Shown piece after piece: positions 25,805 through 37,606 of a stretch of 64,000 nucleotides of DNA. This stretch comes from Hymenobacter canadensis (GTDB lineage Bacteria > Bacteroidota > Bacteroidia > Cytophagales > Hymenobacteraceae): positions 1,302,001 through 1,366,000 of the forward strand of contig NZ_CP114767.1 of assembly GCF_027359925.1 (NCBI RefSeq). The letters run 5' to 3'. A program made the position numbers and the translations under genes. The notes under the pieces are model-generated. The model had not been told where the DNA came from. It was given only the letters and a program-made list of their open reading frames with translations, and searched no databases. Within the stretch, counting starts at the first letter, position 1; each line of letters opens with the position of its first letter.

Positions 25805-27157
25805 ATGCACTTCCGTCAACTCGCGCCCAACCTGCGCAACAACCAGTTTTTGTCGCTGGCCGGCAACGTGGCGGCCTCGGGCCTCACGGTGGTATCGGTG
25901 TCGCTGCTGTTCCGGGGCCTGCCCACGGCGGCCATTGGCGCCTGGGTGTTTTTCCTGTCGATGCTGGGGCTGGGCGAGGCCTTCCGGCAGGGCTGCCTGA
26001 CCACGGGCTTCATCCGGGCCTACGCCGGCGCCGACGCCCCGCGCCGGGCCGAGGTCCTGGGCTCGGCCTGGGCCCTGGGCTTGCTGATTACGGTGGCTCT
26101 GAGCAGCCTGGGGCTGCTGGCACAGGCAGTTCCGGCGCTGGCGGCCAGCCCCAGCCTGGGGCTGTTTCTGCGGTGGTTTCCGCTGCTGTTTCTGCTCACG
26201 CTGCCGGCCTTTATGGCCACCTGCCTGCAGCAGGCCGAGGAGCACTTCGCCCGGCTGCTGCGGCTGCGGCTGCTGATGCAGGGCGCGTTTATCGTGGGCA
26301 TTACGGGGCTGCTGCTGCTGCACCAGCTCACGCTGCTGCGGGTGGTGTACTGCTACCTGGGCGCGGCCGGCCTGACCAGCGCACTCACGCTGCTGCTGGG
26401 CTGGAGCTTCCCCTCGGCGCTGCGCCACCGCTCGGCTGCCACCATGCGTGAGCTGGGTCACTTTGGCAAGTACAGCGTGGGCAGCTACATCGGGGCCTAC
26501 CTGCTGCGCAGCTCCGACACGGTGCTCATCAACTTTCTGCTGGGGCCGGCCGCGCTGGCCGTCTACAACCTGGCCCAGCGCTTCATGGAAATCATTGAGA
26601 TTCCGCTGCGCAGCCTCATGGCCACGGCTATGCCACGGCTGGCGGCGGCCGTCAATCAGCAAAACCGGCCCCTGCTGGCCCACCTGTTTGAGCAGAACGC
26701 CGGCCTGCTTACCTGGCTGCTGCTGCCCGTGGTCATCGGTACGGTGCTGCTGGCCGAGGTGCCGGTGTACCTGGTGGGCGGCAGCCACTACGTGAACACG
26801 GAGGCCGCCAACGTGCTGCGCATTGCCGTGTCGATGGCCCTGCTCTACCCCATCGACCGGTTTACCGGCGTGGCCCTGGACGTACTGGGCAACCCGCGGC
26901 TGAACCTGTACAAGGTGCTGCTGATGCTGGCCGTGAACGTGGCCGGCGACTGGGTGGGCATTCACTTCACCCACAGCATCTACGGCGTGGCGCTGGCCAG
27001 CCTGCCTACCATCCTCACGGGCTTCCTGTTCGGGTATTTGCTGCTGAAACGGTCCTTACCCATCACCATAGCCGGCACGCTGCGCGTGGGGCTGGCCGAA
27101 GTGCGGGCCCTGCTACGCCGCTTCGGGCCGGCTGCGCCCGTCTCCGTCCGCGCCTGA
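25805..27157 (+). CDS. Wzx-type polysaccharide flippase (MOP superfamily)
   Basis: 450 aa with about twelve hydrophobic segments spread over the whole length (for example FLSLAGNVAASGLTVVSVSLLF, LLLVVIGTVLLAEVPVYLVGG-like stretches). The layout matches oligosaccharide flippases that move undecaprenyl-linked repeat units from cytoplasm to periplasm. RNNQFLSLAGN near the start and GHFGKYSVGSYIGAYLLRSSD in the middle are typical of this family. It completes the Wzx/Wzy route together with the ligase/polymerase at 19134. Confidence 0.85.
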   Translation: MHFRQLAPNLRNNQFLSLAGNVAASGLTVVSVSLLFRGLPTAAIGAWVFFLSMLGLGEAFRQGCLTTGFIRAYAGADAPRRAEVLGSAWALGLLITVALSSLGLLAQAVPALAASPSLGLFLRWFPLLFLLTLPAFMATCLQQAEEHFARLLRLRLLMQGAFIVGITGLLLLHQLTLLRVVYCYLGAAGLTSALTLLLGWSFPSALRHRSAATMRELGHFGKYSVGSYIGAYLLRSSDTVLINFLLGPAALAVYNLAQRFMEIIEIPLRSLMATAMPRLAAAVNQQNRPLLAHLFEQNAGLLTWLLLPVVIGTVLLAEVPVYLVGGSHYVNTEAANVLRIAVSMALLYPIDRFTGVALDVLGNPRLNLYKVLLMLAVNVAGDWVGIHFTHSIYGVALASLPTILTGFLFGYLLLKRSLPITIAGTLRVGLAEVRALLRRFGPAAPVSVRA

Positions 27158-27193
27158 ACATCTGCTTTTTCCTTCTTCTCAGCCACTCGCCTT

Positions 27194-28093
27194 ATGCGTA
27201 TTGCCCATTTGATCATGGCCCACCGGGCCCCGGCCCAGCTGGTGCGCCAGCTCAGGGGCCTGCATCACCCCCAAGCCGACTGCTTTATTCATCTGGATAC
27301 CAAGGCTGATCTGTCGGTGTTTTCCTTTCTGGGAACCCTGCCGCAGGTGCAGTTTGTGCGGCGGCGCTTTGCCATCAACTGGGGCGGGTTTGGCTTCACG
27401 GAGGCCCTGCTGGCCAGCCTGCGCGAGCTGCTGGCCCACCCGGCCCGCTACGAGTTCATCAACCTGCTCAGCGGCCAGGACTACCCGCTGCGCCCGGCCG
27501 AGGAGCTGCACGCCTACCTGGCCGCGCACCCGGGCCGCTCGTTTGTGGAAGCCGAGCCCATGGGCTCGCCCTGGTGGCAGGCCAACCGCTCCCGCCTGGA
27601 GCGCTACCACCTCACCGACGCCCCCGCGCTGCCCGGCCGCTACGCCGTGCAGCGCGCCCTGAACGCCGTGCTGCCGCGCCGACAGTTTCCGCTGGGCGGC
27701 TACGTGGTGTACGGCGGCAACATGAGCTGCTGGTACACGCTCAGCCGCACCGCCGCCGAGTATTTGGTCAACTTCTTTACCCTGCACCCGGAGCTGCACC
27801 GGTTCGGGCGGCTGAGCTGGGGCTCCGATGAGTTTCTGGTGGCCACGGTGCTCTACAACTCGCCCCTGCGCGAAACCCTGCTCAACAACAGCCTGCGCTA
27901 CATCGACTGGAGCCAGGGCGGGGCCCACCCCAAGCTGCTGACCACCGCCGACCTGCCGGCCCTGCTGGCCTCGGGCCGGTTCTGGGGCCGCAAGTTCGAC
28001 CTCGACACCGATACGGCCGTGCTGGATGAGCTGGATGCCCGGCACCAGAACCGCCTCCAGACGGCGGCCCGCCCCGGCCTGCCGGTTGATTAA
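27194..28093 (+). CDS. GT14 (core-2/I-branching) family glycosyltransferase
   Basis: 299 aa. Begins MRIAHLIMAHRAPAQ and shows FIHLDTKADLS, NWGGFGFTEALLASL, EFINLLSGQDYPLRP, FVEAEPMG, MSCWYTLSRTAAEYL and WGSDEFLVATVLYNSP, the order of blocks in the bacterial branch of the beta-1,6-N-acetylglucosaminyltransferase family (GT14, like xylosyltransferases). It likely adds a branch sugar, often GlcNAc or xylose; the donor here is not known. Unlike eukaryotic members there is no signal anchor, so it is cytoplasmic. 21 bp separate it from the DUF4184 gene. Confidence 0.88.
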   Translation: MRIAHLIMAHRAPAQLVRQLRGLHHPQADCFIHLDTKADLSVFSFLGTLPQVQFVRRRFAINWGGFGFTEALLASLRELLAHPARYEFINLLSGQDYPLRPAEELHAYLAAHPGRSFVEAEPMGSPWWQANRSRLERYHLTDAPALPGRYAVQRALNAVLPRRQFPLGGYVVYGGNMSCWYTLSRTAAEYLVNFFTLHPELHRFGRLSWGSDEFLVATVLYNSPLRETLLNNSLRYIDWSQGGAHPKLLTTADLPALLASGRFWGRKFDLDTDTAVLDELDARHQNRLQTAARPGLPVD

Positions 28094-28114
28094 GCCCCGC
28101 GCTACGCCCTACTT

Positions 28115-28855
28115 ATGCCCTTCACCCTGGCCCATACGGCCGCCGTGCTGCCACTGCTGCGCCGCCGGGGCCTCTCGGCTACCGGCCTGCTGGTGGGCAG
28201 TATCGCCCCGGACTTCGAGAAGTTTGCCCGCATGGGCCTGCACAACGGCCATAGCCACACCTGGCTCAGCATCGGGTATTTCAGTTTGCCGGTGGGAGTT
28301 GCGCTGGCGTTTACGTTCCACCTGCTCGTGCGTGATGCCCTGCTGGCGCACCTGCCCGCCCCGCTCTACCAGCGGCTGGCCGCCGTCAGGCGCCTGCGCT
28401 GGCGCCCGTATTTCCGGCGGCACTACGGCGCCGTGCTGCTCAGTATCGGCCTCGGGGCCGCCACGCATCTGCTCTGGGACGGCCTCACCCACCGGCGGCC
28501 CCTGCTGGTGCGCTACCTGCCGCAGCTGCTGGGGCCGGTGCCGGGGCTGCCCGGCGCGGTGCCGGTGTATAAGGTGCTGGAGCTGCTAAGTTCGGGCCTG
28601 GGTACGGCCCTGGTGCTGGCCCTGATTTTGCGCCTGCCCCGCCTGCCGTTGCCGCTCCCGCTCACCCGTGGGGCCCGCCGCCGCTACTGGGGGCTGGCGG
28701 CCGGCACGGCCACCGGGTTGTGGGCGGCCCGGGTGCTGCCGGCCCTGCCAGCGCTTGCCCCCTGGGATGCGGTGGTGAGTGCCCTTTCCGCCGGGCTGCT
28801 GGGGCTAGTGGCGGCCTCCGTGTACTATCCCGGGTCGTTGGCCCGGTCGCGCTGA
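28115..28855 (+). CDS. DUF4184 family membrane protein
   Basis: 246 aa. The DUF4184 signature is at the N-terminus: MPFTLAHTAAVLPL, then LLVGSIAPDFEKFA and GHSHTWLSIGYFSLP. His residues and hydrophobic helices recur (LLSIGLGAATHLLWDGLTHR). These bacterial membrane proteins are uncharacterised; the His/Asp placement is reminiscent of integral-membrane hydrolases of the LexA-independent YdjM/metal-dependent hydrolase group, but this is only a resemblance. It lies between two glycosyltransferases inside the locus. Confidence 0.85.
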   Translation: MPFTLAHTAAVLPLLRRRGLSATGLLVGSIAPDFEKFARMGLHNGHSHTWLSIGYFSLPVGVALAFTFHLLVRDALLAHLPAPLYQRLAAVRRLRWRPYFRRHYGAVLLSIGLGAATHLLWDGLTHRRPLLVRYLPQLLGPVPGLPGAVPVYKVLELLSSGLGTALVLALILRLPRLPLPLPLTRGARRRYWGLAAGTATGLWAARVLPALPALAPWDAVVSALSAGLLGLVAASVYYPGSLARSR

Positions 28856-28903
28856 ACGCCTGACCGCGCCTCTGGGGCGGCTTTATCTTTCTCCTCTTTT
28901 CTT

Positions 28904-29893
28904 ATGACATACCTCACGCTGCTTTCCTACGGCTGCGCCGCCGAGTACCGCCGGGCCATCGGCACCATTCTGAGCTTCTACGCCCACTACCACGAGCCGG
29001 CCCGGGTAGCTACCGTCCTGTTCACCGACAACCCGGAGTTCTTCCGCCCCTACCTGGCCGGCCTGCCGGTGGACTACGTGCTGCTGACTGATGAGCGCCG
29101 CCGGGCCATGTACGGGCCCCACAACTACGCGTTCCGGGTGAAAATCGGGATTCTGGCCGAGCTGATGCAGCGCCAGCCGGGGGCCGATGTACTCTACCTC
29201 GACTCCGATACCTTCTTTCTGGACAATCCGGCCTCGCTGCTGCGCGAGCTGGCCGCCGGCGTGGCCTTCATGCACCAGCCGGAATACACCTTTGCGGAGG
29301 CCGTGATTCAGTACGCTGCCCGCCCGGATGCCGCCGCCCCGCGCCGGCTGGTGGAGCTGCTGGAACGCCAGATTTTTTTGGTAAACGGCCAGCTGCGGCA
29401 CTTTACGGCCACGCAGAAGGGCTGGAACTCGGGGGTGCTGGGGCTGCCCGCCGCCGCCGCCGCCCTGCTGCCCGACGTATTTGCCCTCACCGACGCCTTT
29501 TACGCCGGCTCCGGCTGGTTTACCAGCGAGCAGCTGGCGTTTTCGCTGGCCCTGCCCGTGCGGTTTCCCCTGCGCCGCGCCGACGCCTACGTGTGCCACT
29601 ACTGGAGCCCCGGCCAGAAAACCCACATGGATGCCTGCCTCACCCCGCTCATCACCCCGGCCCTGGCCAGCCAGCCCCTGGCCATTCGCTTGGCCGCCGT
29701 GGCGGCCCGCACCAGCGGCTGGCACCGCCAGCTGGCCCTGGAAAAGCTGCACGAAGGCGCGCTGTACGCAGCCAGCCGGGGCCGCCTGGTGCCGGCGCTC
29801 AAGTACGCCCTCAAAGCCCTGGCCCGTGCCCCGTTTGACCTGGCGTTTATGCGCCGCCTCACGCAGGTGCTGCGCGCCCAGCCGGCCCCGTAG
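28904..29893 (+). CDS. GT8-like nucleotide-sugar transferase
   Basis: 329 aa. Starts MTYLTLLSYGCAAEYRRAIGTILSFYAHY, then TVLFTDNPEFFRPYL and a clear DxD metal site in VLYLDSDTFFLDNP (about residues 100-106). Later blocks WNSGVLGLPAAA and HYWSPGQKTHMD fit a GT-A fold of the GT8-type or related capsular transferases. The C-terminal tail has a short amphipathic stretch. It is the last gene of the polysaccharide run and converges on the second hybrid kinase across a hairpin. Confidence 0.82.
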   Translation: MTYLTLLSYGCAAEYRRAIGTILSFYAHYHEPARVATVLFTDNPEFFRPYLAGLPVDYVLLTDERRRAMYGPHNYAFRVKIGILAELMQRQPGADVLYLDSDTFFLDNPASLLRELAAGVAFMHQPEYTFAEAVIQYAARPDAAAPRRLVELLERQIFLVNGQLRHFTATQKGWNSGVLGLPAAAAALLPDVFALTDAFYAGSGWFTSEQLAFSLALPVRFPLRRADAYVCHYWSPGQKTHMDACLTPLITPALASQPLAIRLAAVAARTSGWHRQLALEKLHEGALYAASRGRLVPALKYALKALARAPFDLAFMRRLTQVLRAQPAP

Positions 29894-29924
29894 CAGCCCT
29901 AGAAGGCACACTATACACCAAAAC

Positions 29925-29960
29925 CCAGAGGGGCCGCCGAAGATTCGGCGGCCCCTCTGG
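29925..29960. terminator. bidirectional terminator hairpin
   Basis: Perfect 16-bp stem (29925-29940 with 29945-29960) and a 4-nt loop between two convergent genes. A short run of T follows on the minus strand only, so it serves at least the hybrid kinase. Confidence 0.8.
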
Positions 29961-29985
29961 CTTGTAGGACGGCAGGCGATGGCCG

Positions 29986-32655
<2,670 letters not shown>

Positions 32656-33108
32656 AAAAACATGATCAGGAGATGCGGCACCGGGGTTGGGGCGTGCCGT
32701 TGGTGGGCCGGTTGCACTTCCTGTGCCAGGCTGCCGACCCTGAGCGGCGGCGGCGACGGCAGCCTGGCACGTACCCGCCCAGACCTCTGCGCAGCGGGTA
32801 TTCTGCTTTGTTACGGCCCTCGTCCCCTGGCAGGCGCGGCATTTTTTTTCTGGCGCGGGCCCGCCGACGGGTGGCGGCGGCAGCCGGCAGCTCCAGATAC
32901 TGTAACCCGAATCCAGGAGCTGGACCCAGCCGGGCAGCTGCGCCACCTTGTTTCTCAGGTCAAAAGCCAATAAAACCACTCCATCACCTGCTAAACAAGG
33001 CATTGCATTGCCTTCCACTGTAGGCTGCCTGGCCTTGGCAGGATATTGTCCTGCCTGGCAGCCGGCCCGGCCAGCGCGTCCGGGCATCTTCTTCATCTTG
33101 CCAGCCCT
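32656..33108. other. divergent intergenic region, no gene seen
   Basis: About 450 bases between the divergent hybrid kinase and surface-protein genes, so both promoters should lie here. A small hairpin (GGCAGGA-TATTG-TCCTGCC) occurs near 33040-33060 upstream of the surface-protein start. I could not place a convincing TAnnTTTG box. Confidence 0.4.
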
Positions 33109-36100
33109 ATGCCTCTATTCGTACTACTCCGCCTGAGCGCTGCCCTGACTGGTTTGGCGACGGGGGGAATGCTACTGTTTTCGCTGCCCCCGGCCGCCAG
33201 CCGGCCGGCCGCACGACCAGCCACCACGGCGCCCGTCGCCCTCGACGACCACCTGACCCGCTCCTACACGGCAGCTACCGACCTGGATATTCTCGGCAAC
33301 GACCAGGCCGGCAACGCGGCCCTGAATCCCGCCTCCGTGGTGCTACTGGGCCCTGTCACCAGCGGCACCACCGATGTGGCCGGCACCGGGGGCACGTTTT
33401 CGGTGGCGCCTACCGGACTGCTGAGTGCCCGCGTGCCCGCCTTCAACGGGGCCAGCACGGTGGCTTCCATCCGTTACACCGTGCAGGACCAGGCCGGGGA
33501 AACCTCGGCGCCCGCTACCCTTCACCTGACCCTCACGAACGCGCCGCCCCAGGCCCAGCCCGACGCCGCTACCACGGCCACCAACACGCCCGTTATGCTG
33601 GCCGTGGCCAGCAACGACAGCGATGCCGACGGCCCCACCACCCTGCGCCCCGCTACCGTGGTCCTGACTTCCGAGGCAGGCACCAATGGCGGCGGCAGCT
33701 TCCACGCCGATGGCAACGGCACGGTCACGTTCACGCCGGCGGGCGGCTTTAGCGGCACCAGCAGCACCAGCTACACCATTCGCGACGAGCAGGGCCTGGC
33801 CTCGGCCCCGGCCCTGCTGACCGTGACCGTGAGCAACGCCACCCCGGTTGCCGTGCGCGACGTGGCCGCCACCCTGGCCGGCACCCCCGTGCAGGTGGCC
33901 GTGCTGCTGAACGACAGCGACGACAACGGCTACGGCACGCTGGTCCCGGGCAGCGTGGTGCTCAGCCCCGGCAACGGCCTTACCAGTGGCGGGCAGTTTT
34001 CGGTGGATGCCGCCACCGGCGTGGTCACCTTCGTGCCGGCGATTGGCTCCACCGGGGCCACCATCGGCTACCGGGTGCGCGATACTCAGGGCGCACTCTC
34101 CAACTCCGCCAACCTGACCGTGAGCATTACCACCGTCAGCGCCGACGTACAGGCCACGCTGCGCGGCCCGGCAACCACGCCGGCCGGGGGCTTCGCCGAG
34201 TACACGCTCACGCTCAACAACCAGGGCAGCGTGGCGGCCACGGGGGTGCAGGGCCGGGTGCGGCTGCCGGCCTACCTGAGCCAGGTGACGGCCTCACACA
34301 ACGCCGTGTACCTCGCCAGCACCGGGGCAGTGGCGTTTCCGGCCGCCGACCTGCCCGCGGCTGGCACCCGCGTGCACACCGTGCGCTTTCTGATGCCGGC
34401 CCGCGCCAGCGTCGCGGCCCTGGGCTTCAGCACGGCTTCGGCCGCCGACCTCGTTATCGAGAACAACAACGGCAGCCAGGCTAACGCTGCCGCCAGCACC
34501 GCTCCCACTCAGGTGGCCGACGTGGTAGCGGTGGGCACGGGTCCGGCCACCGCCTCGGCCTCCGGAAGCGTGAGCTACCAGCTGATGGCCGTGAACTACG
34601 GGCCTTCGGTGGCTACCGACGTCAGCCTGGGCGCCCAGCTGCCGGCCAACCTGAGCGGCGTAACGGTATCGGGCGGCGGCAGTTACGATGCCGGCTCCGG
34701 CCGCGTGACTTTGCCGCCCGTCCCGGCACTGGCGGCCCGGGCCGGCTTAAGCTGCCAGGTGAGCTTTGATGTGCCCCCGGCTAGCACCACCCTGGCCGGC
34801 CAGGTCTGGGCCACTTCCGGCACGGCCGACGGCGACCCGGCCCCGGCCAACAACGACGGCAGCAGCCCGCTGGCCGCGCTCCGCACCACCTTCAGCGGGC
34901 CGGTGGCCAGCACCTACTGCGCGGGCCCGGCCACGCTGGACGCCACCACCACCGGCGGCCAGCTGCTGAACGCGTATTACCCCGGCCTGGGCACCACCAC
35001 CGGCACCAACGTGTCCGTAGGCCCGGCCCTGAGCCCGGTGGAAGCCGCGCCCATTCAGGCCGGCGACCTGGTGCTGGTGATGCAGATGCAGGGGGCCGAC
35101 CTGGACTATGCCAACACCGCCGCCTACGGCGACGGGGCAGCCCACGACGACATCCCGGCCAACGGCAACCTGCTAACCAACTTCAGCGCCGGCCTCTACG
35201 AATACCGCTACGTGACCCTGTCCAACGTGACCCCGACCGGGGGCGGCACGCTGGTGCTGGCCTCGGCCCTCACCAACACCTACACCAACGCCGAGGCCAC
35301 GAACAGCACCGGCGCCCGCCGCTACCAGGTGCTGCGGGTGCCGCGCTTCCGCCACCTCACGCTGGGGGCCGACCTGCGCCCCGCGCCCTGGAACGGCCGC
35401 ACCGGCGGGGTGCTGGCGTTGCAGGCCGAAGGCGCGCTCGATCTGGCCGGCTACCGGCTCGATGCCCGGGGCTGCGGCTTCCGGGGCGGCGGCAGCTACC
35501 TCCAGGGCGGCCCCGGCCCCGCCAGCACCAGCACCACCGACTGGGCCATGGGCTGGGGCAATGCCGTGCACGCCTCCAAAGGCGAAGGGCTGGCCGGCAG
35601 TCCGCGCCTGGTTAACCAGGGGGGCGTGCTGCTCAATACCGGGGCCGAAGGGTATCCGGGCGGCTCCATGGGCCGCGGTGCGCCCGGCAACGCCGGCGGC
35701 GGCGGCACCGACGGCAGCGTGCTCACCAACCAGAACAATACAGGCGGCGGCGGCGGCTCGAACGGCGGCTTTGGCGGGCAGGGCGGCAATGCCTGGTTTC
35801 TGGGCAATGCCACCGGCGGCAGCGGTGGGGCGCCGTTTCTGGCCGCCCACCCCGGCCGGGTGGTGCTGGGCGGCGGCGGCGGGGCCGGCTCCTCCAACAA
35901 CGGCACCGGCGGCCTCGGCCAGGCCATCACCGTCAACAACGGCTTCAACTCCAGCGGGGGTGCCGGGGGCGGTATTGTGCTGCTGAGCGCGGGCCAGGTG
36001 ACCGGGCCGGGCACCATTGATGTCAGCGGTACCTCGGTTACGCTGCCGGTCGACAACGACGGCGGTGGCGGCGGCGGCGGCAGCGGAAGCGTGGTAGTGC

Positions 36101-36951
36101 TCAGCAGCAGCAGCCTGGCGGGCCTGACAGTGGTGGCCAACGGCGGCCGGGGCGGCGACGACAACCTGACCGTGACGGCGCCGCACGGACCGGGCGGCGG
36201 CGGCTCGGCCGGCGTGGTGTTTGCCTCCGGGCCCCTCAACGCGGCCTCGCAGGCACTGCCGGGCAGCAATGGCCTGACCGGCTCCACCAACGGCCCCGGT
36301 GCCTTCGGCGCTACACCCGGCACCCAGTTGCCGTTTCAGTGGCGCACCAACCTGGTACCGGCCGAGGTACCGCTGCCCGCCGAGTGCCAGCTGGTGCCGC
36401 TGCCGGTGTCGCTCATCCGCTTTGACGCGGCGGCAAACGGCGCGGCCGTGGAGCTGACGTGGGCCACGGCTCAGGAAGTGAACAGTGCCCGCTTTGAGGT
36501 GGAGCGCAGCCCCGATGGCCGCCGGTTTGCCCGCGTGGGCCGCCGCGCGGCCGCCGGGCACAGCACAAGCCCGCGCACCTACGCCTTCACCGATTTGCCT
36601 GCCGCGGCCGCGGCCAACGGCCTGCTCTACTACCGCCTGCGGTTGCTGGACCTAGACAGCAGCGCGACCCTCACTCCGGTGCGGGTGGTGCAGTTCCGGC
36701 CGACAACACAGGCTCAGCCAACTGTTTTCCCCAATCCTACATCGGCCGGCACCACGCTGGATTTGACGACCCTGCCCGCCGCCACGTATTCCGTGGCTCT
36801 GTTCAACCTGCTGGGGCAGCGCCTACAGCAGTACGAGCCGGCCACCAACCAGCGCGTGCAACTGAACACCCGCCCGCTGCCCCCCGGCATCTACCTGCTG
36901 CAGATCAGCGCGCCCGGCTACCGCTGGTGCCAGAAGCTGATCCGACAGTAA
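33109..36951 (+). CDS. T9SS-exported surface protein with cadherin-like, DUF11 and Gly-rich regions
   Basis: 1,280 aa. Signal peptide at the start (MPLFVLLRLSAALTGLATGG). Residues about 45-345: three Ig/cadherin-like repeats with recurring NDSD and a shared VVL...G pattern. About 350-600: two DUF11-type repeats (ADVQATLRGPATT, ADVVAVGTGPATA). A middle region with PYY-type beta segments, then a strongly Gly/Ser/Asn-rich stretch around 785-1065. The C-terminus has an Fn3-like block (RFEVERSPDGRRFA) and a T9SS type A sorting signal (VFPNPTSAGTT, then GIYLLQI near the end). It should be exported by the type IX system and attached outside; adhesion or matrix role is inference. Confidence 0.88.
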   Translation: MPLFVLLRLSAALTGLATGGMLLFSLPPAASRPAARPATTAPVALDDHLTRSYTAATDLDILGNDQAGNAALNPASVVLLGPVTSGTTDVAGTGGTFSVAPTGLLSARVPAFNGASTVASIRYTVQDQAGETSAPATLHLTLTNAPPQAQPDAATTATNTPVMLAVASNDSDADGPTTLRPATVVLTSEAGTNGGGSFHADGNGTVTFTPAGGFSGTSSTSYTIRDEQGLASAPALLTVTVSNATPVAVRDVAATLAGTPVQVAVLLNDSDDNGYGTLVPGSVVLSPGNGLTSGGQFSVDAATGVVTFVPAIGSTGATIGYRVRDTQGALSNSANLTVSITTVSADVQATLRGPATTPAGGFAEYTLTLNNQGSVAATGVQGRVRLPAYLSQVTASHNAVYLASTGAVAFPAADLPAAGTRVHTVRFLMPARASVAALGFSTASAADLVIENNNGSQANAAASTAPTQVADVVAVGTGPATASASGSVSYQLMAVNYGPSVATDVSLGAQLPANLSGVTVSGGGSYDAGSGRVTLPPVPALAARAGLSCQVSFDVPPASTTLAGQVWATSGTADGDPAPANNDGSSPLAALRTTFSGPVASTYCAGPATLDATTTGGQLLNAYYPGLGTTTGTNVSVGPALSPVEAAPIQAGDLVLVMQMQGADLDYANTAAYGDGAAHDDIPANGNLLTNFSAGLYEYRYVTLSNVTPTGGGTLVLASALTNTYTNAEATNSTGARRYQVLRVPRFRHLTLGADLRPAPWNGRTGGVLALQAEGALDLAGYRLDARGCGFRGGGSYLQGGPGPASTSTTDWAMGWGNAVHASKGEGLAGSPRLVNQGGVLLNTGAEGYPGGSMGRGAPGNAGGGGTDGSVLTNQNNTGGGGGSNGGFGGQGGNAWFLGNATGGSGGAPFLAAHPGRVVLGGGGGAGSSNNGTGGLGQAITVNNGFNSSGGAGGGIVLLSAGQVTGPGTIDVSGTSVTLPVDNDGGGGGGGSGSVVVLSSSSLAGLTVVANGGRGGDDNLTVTAPHGPGGGGSAGVVFASGPLNAASQALPGSNGLTGSTNGPGAFGATPGTQLPFQWRTNLVPAEVPLPAECQLVPLPVSLIRFDAAANGAAVELTWATAQEVNSARFEVERSPDGRRFARVGRRAAAGHSTSPRTYAFTDLPAAAAANGLLYYRLRLLDLDSSATLTPVRVVQFRPTTQAQPTVFPNPTSAGTTLDLTTLPAATYSVALFNLLGQRLQQYEPATNQRVQLNTRPLPPGIYLLQISAPGYRWCQKLIRQ

Positions 36952-36981
36952 GCGGCGGCCGTTTGCGTGCGTGGTCTGCAG

Positions 36982-37022
36982 GGCGCCTGTCTGCTTCCGA
37001 ACTGCGGAAGCAAACAGGCGCC
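36982..37022. terminator. terminator-like hairpin
   Basis: 18-bp stem with one mismatch (36982-36999 with 37005-37022) and a 5-nt loop between the convergent surface protein and ASCH-domain genes. No T run follows on either strand. Confidence 0.6.
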
Positions 37023-37054
37023 TTGCTGCTACAACCAAAAGCCCCGCCGCTGCA

Positions 37055-37564
37055 TCAGGACAACCGCTCAAATTCCAGCACCCATACCCATTCGTTGCGG
37101 GCCCAGGCCGCCGGGTAGATGGACTCAAACAGCTCCTGAAACGCGCCTACCGCACTGTCGTGCCACTGAAGCCCATCCACAGCCTGGGCATCGGGCGCTA
37201 CGCCGCCCCATTGCACGCGCCCCCGCTGGCGCCGGGCTCTGACGCCCTCCAGCCGGGCCTGGGCCTCGGTTATGCTCCCAACCTGCTCCACCCGAATGCC
37301 CACTACCCGCAGCAGGCAATCCGGGGCTTCCTGCACGCGCAGCACTGCGCCGGCCGGCCCGAAGGGACATGGCACCGGGGGCAGCATCTGCCCCGGCTCC
37401 TGCCGGTCCTCAAACCAGGCACCCGACCCCGTCAGGCGCCGGAAGCAGTAGCGCCCGGGCTCCTGCTGAACCGGCAGCAGCGGGGAAAGCCGGCGGCGGG
37501 TGACGGTTTTGTGGCCGGCCAGCACGGCGGCCAGCATGGCCGGGTTGAAGGAAATACTATCCAT
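37055..37564 (-). CDS. ASCH-domain protein, phage-type
   Basis: 169 aa. N-terminal FNPAMLAAVLAGHKTVTRR is the ASCH-domain start seen in phage and prophage proteins, where a Lys-Thr-x-Thr-Arg core contributes to RNA or base binding. Mid-protein PCPFGPAGAVLRVQEAP and GIRVEQVGSITEAQARLEGV, and the C-terminal WARNEWVWVLEFERL, match the family layout. Related YqfB hydrolyses N4-acetylcytidine, but the activity here is unknown. The start at 37564 is preferred over 37585 as relatives begin at this Met. It converges on the surface-protein gene. Confidence 0.75.
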   Translation of the reverse strand: MDSISFNPAMLAAVLAGHKTVTRRRLSPLLPVQQEPGRYCFRRLTGSGAWFEDRQEPGQMLPPVPCPFGPAGAVLRVQEAPDCLLRVVGIRVEQVGSITEAQARLEGVRARRQRGRVQWGGVAPDAQAVDGLQWHDSAVGAFQELFESIYPAAWARNEWVWVLEFERLS

Positions 37565-37606
37565 CAGCTTAGCACAAACAGGCAACCTCGGCCCTGGAAT
37601 GGCATG

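Noticed and set aside
35173..36561. Minus-strand open frame opposite the surface protein
   Set aside because: Arises from Gly/Ala-rich coding on the plus strand; no signal or family.
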